Source of the DNA: Massilia cavernae
GTDB lineage: Bacteria > Pseudomonadota > Gammaproteobacteria > Burkholderiales > Burkholderiaceae_D
Direction: 5' to 3'
Length of the DNA stretch: 47,899 nucleotides
Assembly (NCBI RefSeq): GCF_003590855.1
Contig: NZ_QYUP01000002.1
Span: forward strand, 1 to 47,899
Each line of letters begins with the position of its first letter. The first letter of the stretch is position 1. The position numbers and the translations under genes were made by a program. Below the pieces are notes generated by a model. That model was not told where the DNA came from, made no database searches, and worked only from the letters and a program-made list of their open reading frames with translations. Shown here in pieces: positions 8,232 to 16,871 of the stretch.

Positions 8232-11200
8232 ATGGACCCGACCATGACCGACCGCTTTTGCACGTCGTTTGCGCAGCAGCGCCTGCTGTTTTTGGATGAC
8301 TACGAATCCGGCACCAGCTTGTATAACATTGCGGCCGCCTGGCGCCTGCAAGGCCCGCTCGACGGGGCGCTGCTCGAACGCAGTCTGAATCTGGTGGTGG
8401 ACCGGCATGAATCGTTGCGCACCACGTTCGCGCCGGATGGGCCGGCCGGCGAGGGCGGCGCGCAGCTGATCGCCGCGCAACTGGCCGTGTCGATCCGCAT
8501 GCACGACCTGTCGGCCTGCGCCGATCCGGAACAGCAGGCGCGCGCCATGGCGCAGGCCGAGGCCCGGCAAAGCTTCGACCTGGGGCGCGGACCGCTGCTG
8601 CGCGCGCAACTGCTTGCGCTGGGAGCGCAGCAGCACATTTTCCTGCTGACGCTGCACCACATCGTCAGCGACGGCTGGTCCATGGGCGTGCTGATGCGCG
8701 AATTGAGCCTGTGCTACCGCGCGCTGCACGCCGGGACCGCGCCAGCGCTGGCGCCGTTGCCCATCCAGTATGCCGACTTCGCCGTCTGGCAGCGCGACCA
8801 TCTGCAGGGCGAACGCCTGCAAACCCAGCTGGCGTACTGGCAGCGCACGCTGGACGGCGCTGCGGCGCCGCTCGAGTTGCCCACCGACCGGCCCCGTCCC
8901 GCCGTGCTCACGCATCGGGGCGCAGCGGTCGATTTTGCGCTAGACGGCGCGCTCCATGAGCGCCTGCGCGCCCTGGCCGGGGCCGGCCGCGGCAGCACCT
9001 TCATGGTCGCCGCCGCAGCCTTGAACGTGCTGCTGCAGCGCTACACGGGGCAACGCGATATCTGCATTGGCTATCCTGTCGCCAACCGCAGCGCCCCCGA
9101 TGTGCAGGGCCTGATCGGCTTGTTCGTCAACACGCTGGTGCTGCGCACGCGCATCGATGACGAACACACCTTCGCGGCGCTGCTGCAGCAGGTGCGCGAC
9201 GCCGTGCTGGACGGTGACGCCCATCAGGGTGTGCCGTTCGAGCGCCTGGTGGAAGCCCTGCGTCCGGCGCGCCACCTGAACCGTACGCCGCTGTTCCAGG
9301 TCATGCTGTCGTTCTACGACGCCGGCGCCGAGGGCGGTCTCGACCTGCCCGGTCTGAGCAGCAGTATCGTGCCCGTCGCCAGCACCGGCGCCAAGTTCGA
9401 TCTGTCGGTGGAGCTGATGGTGCGCGATGGCGCCTTGTACGGCGTACTCGAATACAACACCGACCTGTTCGACCATGCGACCATCGAACGCATTGCCGGC
9501 CACTACGCTGTCCTGCTGAACGCTGTCGCTGCCGATCCGTTGTGCGCGCTCAAGCACCTGCCGATGCTTGGCGCCGCCGAACAGGACCAGCTGCGCGCGT
9601 GGAGCGGCGCCGCCGTGCCCGCCGCCGGCGGCGGCGGCGGCGTGCACCTGCTGTTCGAACAGCAGGCGGCGCGTACGCCGGGGGCGCGCGCGCTGCTGTG
9701 GGGCGCGCATTGCCTCAGTTACGGCGAACTTGACGCCCGCGCCAACCAATTGGCACATCACCTGCGCGCGCTGGGCGTGCTACCCGACACCCTGGTGGCG
9801 CTGTGCGTCGAACGCGGCCCCGAGATGGTGGTCGGCATGCTGGCCATCCTCAAGGCCGGCGCCGCCTATGTGCCGCTGGACCCGGACTATCCGCCCCAGC
9901 GCCTGGCCTACATGCTGGACGACTGCGCCGCCACCGTGCTGCTGACCGAGCAGCACCTGCAAGCGCGCCTGCCGCGAAGGCCGGCGCACACCGTGTGCCT
10001 GGACGCCGAGCGCGCCGCAATTGCCTGCCATCCGACTTACGCCACCGGTGTGGCCACGCTGGGGCAGCAGCTGGCCTACTGCATCTACACGTCCGGTTCC
10101 ACCGGCCAGCCCAAGGGCGCCGTCAATACCCACGCCGGGGTGGCCAACCTGCTGCACTGGTATCGGCATGGTTCGGCCGGCCTGGGCCGGGCCGATCGGG
10201 TCATGCTGGCCAGTTCGCTCAGCTTCGACCTGACCCAGAAGAACATCCTCGGCACCCTGGCCGCCGGCGCGACCCTGATCATCCCGGACGGGCCAGCGTC
10301 CGACCCGGACAGCTTCCGGCGCGCGCTGCAACAGCACCAGCCGACCCACGTCAACTGCGCCCCGTCGGCCTGGCGCGCCTACGCCGCGGGCCTGACCAGC
10401 CATGGCGCGCTGCGCAGCGTGGTGCTGGGCGGCGAAGCCATCGACGCCGCGCTGGCGGCCGACTTGGCCGGCGCCGGCCTGGACCTGGTCAACTCCTACG
10501 GGCCAACCGAGTGCGCCGACGTAGCGCTGAGCTACCTGAACGCCGCCGCCGCGGCGCGCACCGACGTGCCGCTGGGCCGTCCCATCCCCGGCGTGCAGGT
10601 GTATATCGTCGACGGCGCCAACCAGCGCGTGCCGGCCGGCGTGGTTGGCGAAATCTGCATCGGCGGGGCAGGGGTGGCGCGCGGCTACTGGCGCCGTCCC
10701 GAGCTGACGGCCGAGCGCTTCGTGCCCGATCCGTTCGGCGCGCCCGGCAGCCGCATGTACCGCAGCGGCGACCTGGGGCGCTGGCTGGCCGATGGCAGCA
10801 TTGCCTTTCTGGGGCGCCTGGACCATCAGGTCAAGCTGCGCGGCATGCGCATCGAGCCGGGCGAAATCGAAGCGGCGCTACTGCGCTGCCCCGGGGTGCG
10901 CCAAGCGCTGGTGATGGTACGTGAAGACCAGCCGGGCGAGCAAAAGCTGGTCGCCTACGTCACCCCGATCACGGGAGCCGGCGCGCCGCTGGAGCCGGCC
11001 GTCCTGCGCGCCCAGCTGGCCGACAGCCTGCCCGCCTACATGCTGCCCGGCGCATGGGTGGTACTGGACACGCTGCCGCTGAACCCCAACGGCAAGACCG
11101 ACCGCGCCGCGTTGCCCGCGCCGGATGCAAGCCATCACGCCGCCGCGGTTACCTATGTGGCGCCGCGTAGCGCGCAGGAGCGGCGCGTGGCCGCCATCTG

Positions 11201-13889
11201 GGCCACGCTGCTCAAGCTGCCGCAAGTGGGCCTGCAGGATAACTTCTTCGCGCTGGGCGGGCATTCGCTGCTGGCGGCCAAGGCGCTCGCGCAAATCCGC
11301 CAGCAGCTGGGCGTCGACATCGCCCTGAAGCGCTTTTTTGGTGCCTCCACGCTGTCCGATCTGGTCGCGGGGCTGGCTGGCGAGCCGGCCGCAGCGCCGC
11401 CTGCCATTGTGCGCGTCACGCGCAGCGATCCCGTTCCCGCCTCGTTCGCGCAGCAGGGGCTGTGGTTCCTCGACCAGTACCAGCCCGGCGGCGACGCCTA
11501 TAACATTCCCAGCGCGTGGCGCATCCATGGCGCGCTCGACGCGGCCCTGCTCGAGCGCAGCCTGAACGCCGTCGTCGAACGCCACGAAGCGCTGCGCACC
11601 AGCTTTGCGCTCGAGCGCGGCACGCCGGTGCAGCGCATCGCCTCAGCCCTACCACTGGACCTGGCGCTGCTGGACCTGTCGGCGCGCCCCGATGCCGCGA
11701 GCGATGCGCGCCATCTGGTACGGCAGGAAGCGGCGCAGCCGTTCGATCTGGCGCGCGGGCCGTTGATCCGGACCCGCCTGCTCAAACTGGCCCAAGACGA
11801 GCATGTTTTCATGCTGACGCTGCACCACATCATCGCCGACGGCCGCTCGCTGGGCGTGCTGATGGACGAGCTGGGCGAACTGTACCGGGCCGGGCGCGCC
11901 GGCAGCGTGCCCGCCCTGGCGCCGCTGCCACTGCAATATGCCGACTTCGCCATGTGGCAGCGCGCCTACCTGCAAGGCGCGCGCCCGCAGGCGCAACTGG
12001 CGTACTGGCAGGCCACGCTGGGCGGCGCCGCCCCCGTGCTGGAGCTGCCGCTCGATCATCCCCGTCCCGCCGTGCTCACGCACCGCGGCGCAGCGGTGCA
12101 GTTCGATCTGGGCCCGGCGCTCACGGGGCGCATGCAGGCGCTGGCCCGCCAGCGCCGCGGCACGCTGTTCATGGTCGCCGCGGCGGCGTTCAATGCGCTG
12201 CTGCACCGGTATACGGGCCAGAGCGACGTGTGTATCGGCTACGGCGTGGCCAACCGCCAGCATCCCGGCCTGGACAGCCTGATCGGCTACTTCGTCAACA
12301 CCCTGGTGCTGCGCACGGCGGTCGATGCAGCGCAATCGTTCGACGCGCTGCTGGGCCTGGTGCGCGACGCCGTGCTCGACGGCGACGCCCACCAGGATCT
12401 GCCCTTCGAGCGCGTGGTGGAAGCACTGCGTCCCGAGCGCCGGCCCGGCCATTCGCCCCTGTTCCAGGTCGCGCTGTCGTTCAATCATGGCGCCGGCGGC
12501 GTGATCGGCGTGCCGGGACTGACGTTCGAGCGCATCGACGGCGCCCTTGCCGTGGCCAAGTACGACCTGACGCTGGTGCTGGCCGAACGGGATGGCACCC
12601 TGGACGGGGCGATCGAATACAACACCGCGCTGTTCGAGCCGGCCACCATCGAGGGGATGGCCGCAAGTTACGTGGCGCTGCTGGAGGCGTTCGCGGCGCA
12701 TCCGCAAACCGTGTTGCAGGATGTGGCGCTGCCCGATGCTGACCGGCGCCGCCAGGCGCTGCATGCACGCCTGCAGGCCGGCCCGCACGCCGCTGCCGCA
12801 GGCGCTCCCGCGTCGGAGGGCGGCGCGCCGCAGGGCGACCTGGAACAGGCGCTGGCGCAGATCTGGACGCAGGTGCTCGCGCGCGAGCAGATCGGCCGCA
12901 ACGATAATTTCTTCGAGCTTGGGGGGCACTCGATGCTGGCCGTGGTGATGCTGGCCCTGGTGGGCGAGCTGGGTCATGCGGTGGAGCTGGCGCAGCTGTT
13001 CGCCAACCCGACCCTGCGCGGCTTGGCCGCGCTCATCGACGCGCCGCCCGCGCCGGTCTGCGCGCCCGTTTGCCTGGTGCCGCTGCGCGCCGGGGGCAGC
13101 TTGGCGCCCCTTTTCCTGGTGCAGCCGCACCAGGAAGAACTGGGGTATGCCAGCGCGGTGGCGGCGCAGCTGGACGCTGCCATTCCCCTGTACGGCCTGG
13201 CCGCGCCAGCCGGCGCGGTGGCGGCCGGCGGCATTGCCGCCATGGCGCAGGAATTCCTCGCAGCCATGCGCCACGTGCAACCGCAGGGGCCATACCGGCT
13301 GGCCGGCTGGTCGGCGGGCGGCACCATCGCGTATGAAATGGCGGCGCAGCTGCGCGCGGCGGGCGAACCGGTGGCGTTCCTGGGCCTGATCGACACCAGC
13401 CGCGAATATGGAACCGAATACCGGCGCTCGGCCGGGGCGGCCCACGCCGGCGCCCACGACTTCAGCGAGACGGACGCGATCTTGCTGACCCTGGCGGACG
13501 AGGTACCTGAGGCGGCCCGGGACCAGCTGCACGCGCTGGGCGCGTCCGGTGAGATCGACGCGATGCTGCTGCTGTGCCAACAACTGGGCGTGCTGCCCGC
13601 CGGTCAAGACGGCGCGGCCCTGCGCGCCCATCTGGCACGCCGGCGCGCCCTGATGGCAGCCCTGTACGGCTATGCGCCGGCGCCGCTGGACGTGCCGCTC
13701 ACGCTGTTCATTGCCACCAACGAAGCGCGCACCAACGCCGACCTGGGCTGGGGCGCCATCGCTGGCGCGCAGCTGGACCCGGTGCGCCTGCCCGCCACGC
13801 ACCAGGGCATCGTGCGCGCCCCGCATGCCGCCGCACTGTGCCGGGCGCTTGCCGCGCGCCTGGACACAGCGGCGCTGCGCGCGGCCTAG
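8232..13889 (+). CDS. NRPS, terminal protein: C-A-T-C-T-TE (second module lacks an A domain)
   Basis: 1,885 aa from ATG 8232; TTG 8226 and ATG 8244 are alternatives and none has a strong ribosome site. The first C domain has HHIVSDG at 142-148. The A domain (about 450-960, A3 from 619) is near-identical to that of the upstream NRPS, including the pocket D-L-K-N-V-G-S-D-V. The first carrier has Ser1012 in GGHSL. The second C domain has an intact HHIIADG at 1198-1204. It is followed directly by a carrier with Ser1567 in GGHSM, with no adenylation motifs between. The type I thioesterase (about 1,640-1,885) has GWSAGG with nucleophile Ser1694 and a late THQG as candidate His region. The last carrier must be loaded in trans or skipped. 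The TE releases the product by hydrolysis or cyclisation. Confidence 0.95.
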   Translation: MDPTMTDRFCTSFAQQRLLFLDDYESGTSLYNIAAAWRLQGPLDGALLERSLNLVVDRHESLRTTFAPDGPAGEGGAQLIAAQLAVSIRMHDLSACADPEQQARAMAQAEARQSFDLGRGPLLRAQLLALGAQQHIFLLTLHHIVSDGWSMGVLMRELSLCYRALHAGTAPALAPLPIQYADFAVWQRDHLQGERLQTQLAYWQRTLDGAAAPLELPTDRPRPAVLTHRGAAVDFALDGALHERLRALAGAGRGSTFMVAAAALNVLLQRYTGQRDICIGYPVANRSAPDVQGLIGLFVNTLVLRTRIDDEHTFAALLQQVRDAVLDGDAHQGVPFERLVEALRPARHLNRTPLFQVMLSFYDAGAEGGLDLPGLSSSIVPVASTGAKFDLSVELMVRDGALYGVLEYNTDLFDHATIERIAGHYAVLLNAVAADPLCALKHLPMLGAAEQDQLRAWSGAAVPAAGGGGGVHLLFEQQAARTPGARALLWGAHCLSYGELDARANQLAHHLRALGVLPDTLVALCVERGPEMVVGMLAILKAGAAYVPLDPDYPPQRLAYMLDDCAATVLLTEQHLQARLPRRPAHTVCLDAERAAIACHPTYATGVATLGQQLAYCIYTSGSTGQPKGAVNTHAGVANLLHWYRHGSAGLGRADRVMLASSLSFDLTQKNILGTLAAGATLIIPDGPASDPDSFRRALQQHQPTHVNCAPSAWRAYAAGLTSHGALRSVVLGGEAIDAALAADLAGAGLDLVNSYGPTECADVALSYLNAAAAARTDVPLGRPIPGVQVYIVDGANQRVPAGVVGEICIGGAGVARGYWRRPELTAERFVPDPFGAPGSRMYRSGDLGRWLADGSIAFLGRLDHQVKLRGMRIEPGEIEAALLRCPGVRQALVMVREDQPGEQKLVAYVTPITGAGAPLEPAVLRAQLADSLPAYMLPGAWVVLDTLPLNPNGKTDRAALPAPDASHHAAAVTYVAPRSAQERRVAAIWATLLKLPQVGLQDNFFALGGHSLLAAKALAQIRQQLGVDIALKRFFGASTLSDLVAGLAGEPAAAPPAIVRVTRSDPVPASFAQQGLWFLDQYQPGGDAYNIPSAWRIHGALDAALLERSLNAVVERHEALRTSFALERGTPVQRIASALPLDLALLDLSARPDAASDARHLVRQEAAQPFDLARGPLIRTRLLKLAQDEHVFMLTLHHIIADGRSLGVLMDELGELYRAGRAGSVPALAPLPLQYADFAMWQRAYLQGARPQAQLAYWQATLGGAAPVLELPLDHPRPAVLTHRGAAVQFDLGPALTGRMQALARQRRGTLFMVAAAAFNALLHRYTGQSDVCIGYGVANRQHPGLDSLIGYFVNTLVLRTAVDAAQSFDALLGLVRDAVLDGDAHQDLPFERVVEALRPERRPGHSPLFQVALSFNHGAGGVIGVPGLTFERIDGALAVAKYDLTLVLAERDGTLDGAIEYNTALFEPATIEGMAASYVALLEAFAAHPQTVLQDVALPDADRRRQALHARLQAGPHAAAAGAPASEGGAPQGDLEQALAQIWTQVLAREQIGRNDNFFELGGHSMLAVVMLALVGELGHAVELAQLFANPTLRGLAALIDAPPAPVCAPVCLVPLRAGGSLAPLFLVQPHQEELGYASAVAAQLDAAIPLYGLAAPAGAVAAGGIAAMAQEFLAAMRHVQPQGPYRLAGWSAGGTIAYEMAAQLRAAGEPVAFLGLIDTSREYGTEYRRSAGAAHAGAHDFSETDAILLTLADEVPEAARDQLHALGASGEIDAMLLLCQQLGVLPAGQDGAALRAHLARRRALMAALYGYAPAPLDVPLTLFIATNEARTNADLGWGAIAGAQLDPVRLPATHQGIVRAPHAAALCRALAARLDTAALRAA
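9548..11249 (+). repeat. Long direct repeat copy 2: duplicated A domain with linkers
   Basis: This is the second copy of the tract at 6071-7772. Reading frame and codons are the same, and the opposite-strand shadow frames are also identical over hundreds of codons, so the identity is at DNA level and not just protein level. Outside the tract the flanking C and T domains of the two NRPSs differ clearly, so the event is recent or is maintained by conversion. Confidence 0.95.
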
Positions 13890-13898
13890 GAGCGAACC

Positions 13899-13973
13899 AT
13901 GTCGATCAATTTATTATCTTACCGCCACCGTAGTTGTCACCCCATTTGCCCTAAAAGGAGAACGCCATGCTGA
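13899..13973 (+). CDS. Possible 24-codon small ORF between the NRPS and the hexapeptide gene
   Basis: The ORF begins MSINLLSYRH and ends KRRTPC, with three Cys and many basic residues. AGGAG (13888-13892) overlaps the NRPS stop and sits 6 nt before this ATG. The ORF ends inside ATGCTGA, overlapping the start of the next gene by 7 nt, which is a coupling geometry. I recognise no family. It could be a coupling leader, a genuine small peptide, or chance. The downstream gene has its own strong ribosome site, so the small ORF is not needed for its translation. Confidence 0.25.
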   Translation: MSINLLSYRHRSCHPICPKRRTPC

Positions 13974-14560
13974 TTACCCACCTTGGAAAAACCCCGCGCA
14001 TCGACCCCAGCGCCTATATCGCGCCCAACGCCGTCATTTGCGGCGACGTCACCGTCGGTCCCGGCTGCCGCATCCTGTTCGGCGCCCAGGTCATTGCCGA
14101 GGGGGGCGCCATCGCCATCGGCGCGGAGTGCATCGTGATGGAAAACGCGGTGCTGCGCAGCACCGCGCGCCACTCGCTCAGCGTGGGCAACAACTGCCTG
14201 ATCGGCCCCAACGCCCACGTGGTCGGCTGCACCATCGAAGACGAGGTCTTCGTGGCCACCGGCGCTGCCGTGTTTCATGCGGCGCGCCTGGGCAAGGGAT
14301 GCGAAGTGCGCATTCACGGCGTGGTGCACTTGCGCACCGACGTCGCTGCGGGCGATACCGTCCCGATTGGCTGGGTCGCCGTCGGCAGCCCGGCCCAGTA
14401 TTTTCCGGCCAGTGAACACGAGAAGATATGGCAATTACAAATGCCATTGGACTTCCCCCTGACGGTGTACGGCCTCGATCGGGCCGACGCCAGCATGGTG
14501 GCCGTCACCCGCGCCATGTCGACCATGCTGGGCACCCATCTCGATGACGTGGACGGCTAG
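13967..14560 (+). CDS. Left-handed beta-helix (hexapeptide-repeat) protein, gamma-carbonic-anhydrase-like
   Basis: 197 aa with a strong ribosome site (AAGGAGA ending 6-7 nt before ATG). The first ~150 residues are hexapeptide repeats with an aliphatic residue every sixth position: YIAPNAVICGDVTVGPG, then IGAECIVMENAVLR, then VGNNCLIGPNAHVVG. The pattern resembles YrdA/PaaY-type gamma-carbonic-anhydrase-like proteins. Candidate metal-binding His residues are few and I could not confirm all three. A C-terminal ~45-residue helical tail follows. Family members include metal hydrolases and acyltransferases, so in this cluster an acyl-transfer or thioester-hydrolysis role is possible but unproven. 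It is the first gene after the TE-containing NRPS, probably in the same transcript. Confidence 0.8.
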   Translation: MLITHLGKTPRIDPSAYIAPNAVICGDVTVGPGCRILFGAQVIAEGGAIAIGAECIVMENAVLRSTARHSLSVGNNCLIGPNAHVVGCTIEDEVFVATGAAVFHAARLGKGCEVRIHGVVHLRTDVAAGDTVPIGWVAVGSPAQYFPASEHEKIWQLQMPLDFPLTVYGLDRADASMVAVTRAMSTMLGTHLDDVDG

Positions 14561-14651
14561 CCGGCGCGGGACACCGTTGTGCGCCAGTCTGGCAGCAGCC
14601 TGGCGAATTAATTCACCCCCTTTTGAACTCTAACCTGACCTGAAGAGCACC

Positions 14652-15596
14652 ATGACGAGCGAAAACGTAGATTACGGCCTGACCCCCGACGAAGTTGAAT
14701 TCTTCTTCAAGAATGGCTACGTCAAGCCATTCAAAGTGTACGAGCCGGAGGAAATGGAAGCACACTGGAAAAAAGTGCGCCTGCAGACACTCAACCGCAA
14801 GCACGCTGTGTATGGCGAAAGCACCCTGTCGAACGGCAAGAACAACAACCTGGCCAACTACGACCGCCACCTCGACATTGGCTTCCTGGGCGACCATGTG
14901 TGCCACCCGAAGATCGTGCACAAGGTGCGCAGCCTGATGGGGCCGAACCTGCTGTGCTGGAAAAGCGAATTCTTTTCGAAGTACCCGGGCGACGCGGGCA
15001 CCGACTGGCACCAGGCCGAGTCGTTTGCCGGCGTGGCCGGGCGTCCCCACATCGAGTGGCCCGACAATGCCGAGCGCAAGGGCACGCTGACGGCGTGGTG
15101 CGCGTTCACCGACGCCATGATCGACACGGCCTGCCTGGCCATCGTGCCCGGCACCCACAACATGATGTTCTACGACGAGACCAAGCGCCTGGTGTTCGAC
15201 CCGGAGCGCAACAACAACCTGGTCAAGAACGGCGTGCACCGCGGCCTGTGGGGCTATGACTACCGCGATTTGCAGAAGGACCCGAACTGGGTGCCGGACG
15301 AGTCGCAGGCCGTGTACCTGGAAATGAAACGGGGTGAAGTCGTCATTTTCTGGTCGACCGTGCTGCACTCGTCGCTGCCGCACTTGGGCAAGACCCAGGA
15401 AATGCGCCTGGGCTTCTCGTCGCGCTACGTGCCGCCGGAAGTGCGCATCCATCCCGATTCCGACGTGCTCACCGAGTTCGGTGGCGAGGTGAGCCTGGAG
15501 AACTACGGTGCGATCGTCGTTGCTGGCGAAAACAACTATACGCACAACAAGATCCGCGACACCAACATGCTGGGCCAGCCTTTCAAGCGCGTGTGA
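14652..15596 (+). CDS. Non-heme Fe(II)/2-oxoglutarate-dependent halogenase, SyrB2-type (carrier-protein dependent)
   Basis: 314 aa, close in length and along the whole chain to SyrB2 of syringomycin biosynthesis. Shared stretches include NYDRHLD, FFxKYPGD-like SKYPGDAGTDWHQAE, YDETKR, GYDYR and MRLGFSSRYVP. The facial-triad site reads His120-Gln121-Ala122, so Ala replaces the Asp/Glu of hydroxylases. This is the hallmark that opens an iron site for chloride. The second iron ligand is His239 in FWSTVLHSS, and Arg258 in SSRYVP should bind 2-oxoglutarate. Known members chlorinate unactivated carbons of aminoacyl or acyl groups on a carrier protein. The free carrier at 16611 or the A-less NRPS carrier are candidate substrates. 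Plain PhyH hydroxylase activity is unlikely given the Ala. Start: ATG 14652 behind GAAGAG. Confidence 0.93.
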   Translation: MTSENVDYGLTPDEVEFFFKNGYVKPFKVYEPEEMEAHWKKVRLQTLNRKHAVYGESTLSNGKNNNLANYDRHLDIGFLGDHVCHPKIVHKVRSLMGPNLLCWKSEFFSKYPGDAGTDWHQAESFAGVAGRPHIEWPDNAERKGTLTAWCAFTDAMIDTACLAIVPGTHNMMFYDETKRLVFDPERNNNLVKNGVHRGLWGYDYRDLQKDPNWVPDESQAVYLEMKRGEVVIFWSTVLHSSLPHLGKTQEMRLGFSSRYVPPEVRIHPDSDVLTEFGGEVSLENYGAIVVAGENNYTHNKIRDTNMLGQPFKRV

Positions 15597-15621
15597 GCGG
15601 CGGGGCAACGGAGACATATCG

Positions 15622-16560
15622 ATGAACAACTTCCAGGAGCGCACCGTGCCGCACGCGGTCATTACAGCGATGGCCTACACGCTCGGCGAAACCGAGTGCG
15701 CCTACAGTGACGTCGTCAATCTGGACGACTTCTTGAAGGCGAACAATTTCCCGAACCTGCCCTCCCTGTTCGGCTGGGGCAAGTACCGCAAGACGGCGGG
15801 CGATATCTTCGACCTGGCCATCGACACGGCACGCAAGTCGCTGGCAAGCAGCGGCGTGGCGCCGGCCGAAGTCGACCTGGTGTATGTCTGTTCCACCTGC
15901 GTTCCGGGCGACGAGGTCGCGCACATCAAGTACAACGTGCGCCTGCTGGCGGCACTGGGGCTGTGCAACGCGTATCCGATCGGCATCACGCTCAACAACT
16001 GCACCAGCTTCCTGTCGGCCATTGCGATGGCAGCGAGCATGGTGCAGGGGGGGCGCTACCGCAACATTCTGATCGTCACGGCCGACAAGGTCTACGACGA
16101 GACCATCCGTTTTCAGAATTTTGCCTTGCTCAGCGACGCTGCCGCCAGCTGCATCGTCACGGCGCGGGACACGCCGGGCTTCGCCTTGGTCAACGAGCGT
16201 TTCCTGCCCAGTGCCGACCCGGTCGAGCACAATCGGGGCAAGGACGATTCTCCGTTGTACAGCCGGGTCTGCAAGGAATTGCTGGACGGCGCGCGCCTGA
16301 CCGCCCGTGACGTCAAGAAGGTTTTTACCAGCAATATCTTCAGGCCCATCACCCAGCTCAAGGAAACCAAGCTGGGGTTTTCCAAGGACCAGCTGCACAT
16401 GGAAAACGTCAGCCGCTACGGCCACTGCTTTTCGGCCGACACGGTCATCAGTCTGGTCGATTACAGCGCCACCAACGGCTTCGCCAGTGGCGAGCACATC
16501 GTGATGTCGGCCGATGCGCCCAACCTGCGGGCAAGCCTGCTGTTGCGGCGTCTGGCCTGA
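15622..16560 (+). CDS. KAS III (FabH)-like thiolase-fold enzyme with altered active site
   Basis: 312 aa, ATG 15622 behind CGGAGA. The fold is recognisable from DLVYVCSTCVPGD, the nucleophile Cys127 in NNCTSFLSAI, a central LLSDAAASCIV (the usual GDGAGA region) and the C-terminal RYGHCFSADT. FabH has His in an 'PHQAN' block and Asn in 'YGNTS'. Here the first block reads TSNIF, without His, and the second carries His (RYGH) where Asn is usual. A classical decarboxylating condensation is therefore doubtful. Relatives of this kind include KAS III-like acyltransferases (CerJ-type) that form esters or amides from carrier- or CoA-bound acyl groups. Lying between the halogenase and a free carrier, it may move a halogenated acyl group. 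The reaction is inferred. Confidence 0.85.
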   Translation: MNNFQERTVPHAVITAMAYTLGETECAYSDVVNLDDFLKANNFPNLPSLFGWGKYRKTAGDIFDLAIDTARKSLASSGVAPAEVDLVYVCSTCVPGDEVAHIKYNVRLLAALGLCNAYPIGITLNNCTSFLSAIAMAASMVQGGRYRNILIVTADKVYDETIRFQNFALLSDAAASCIVTARDTPGFALVNERFLPSADPVEHNRGKDDSPLYSRVCKELLDGARLTARDVKKVFTSNIFRPITQLKETKLGFSKDQLHMENVSRYGHCFSADTVISLVDYSATNGFASGEHIVMSADAPNLRASLLLRRLA

Positions 16561-16610
16561 CGGGCGGGGTGCACCGCACCGACCTATTATTTTTTACTAA
16601 GGGAAACACT

Positions 16611-16871
16611 ATGGATTGTGTAATCGAAAAAACTGAAGCAAGGGCCAGCAGCGCGCAGGAGCGCACCGCCGTCCTCGCCGACATCTGGAAAACCATCCTG
16701 AACGTCGACAGCGTCGGCGTCGACGTCGAATTCTTCGACATCGGCGGCAACTCGATCCTGCTGCTGGCCATGCTGGAAGTGGTGCAGGAAAAACTGGGCA
16801 AGGAAGTCGCACTGGAAGACCTTGCCGAAGGCATCACGATCGAAAAGATCGATTCCTTCCTGGTTGCCTGA
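16611..16871 (+). CDS. Free-standing acyl/peptidyl carrier protein
   Basis: 86 aa from ATG 16611 behind AAGGGA; an in-frame ATG at 16569 lacks a ribosome site. The phosphopantetheine site is Ser48 in FFDIGGNSILLL, and the flanking acidic helices fit a four-helix carrier. The 4'-phosphopantetheinyl transferase at 24380 can activate it. It sits directly after the halogenase and KAS III-like genes, and the stop overlaps the next start by one base (TGATG). This supports a carrier-tethered side pathway in which an acid is loaded by the free AMP-ligase, halogenated, and transferred. Confidence 0.93.
   Translation: MDCVIEKTEARASSAQERTAVLADIWKTILNVDSVGVDVEFFDIGGNSILLLAMLEVVQEKLGKEVALEDLAEGITIEKIDSFLVA

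Noticed and set aside
11649..13826. Minus-strand ORF of 725 codons opposite the terminal NRPS
   Set aside because: Opposite-strand shadow of C, T and TE domains; composition is typical of antisense GC-rich frames and no motif is recognisable.
4776..13889. Assigning a specific amino acid to the two near-identical A domains
   Set aside because: I could extract the pocket residues by eye but could not match them to a substrate with confidence, so no monomer is named.
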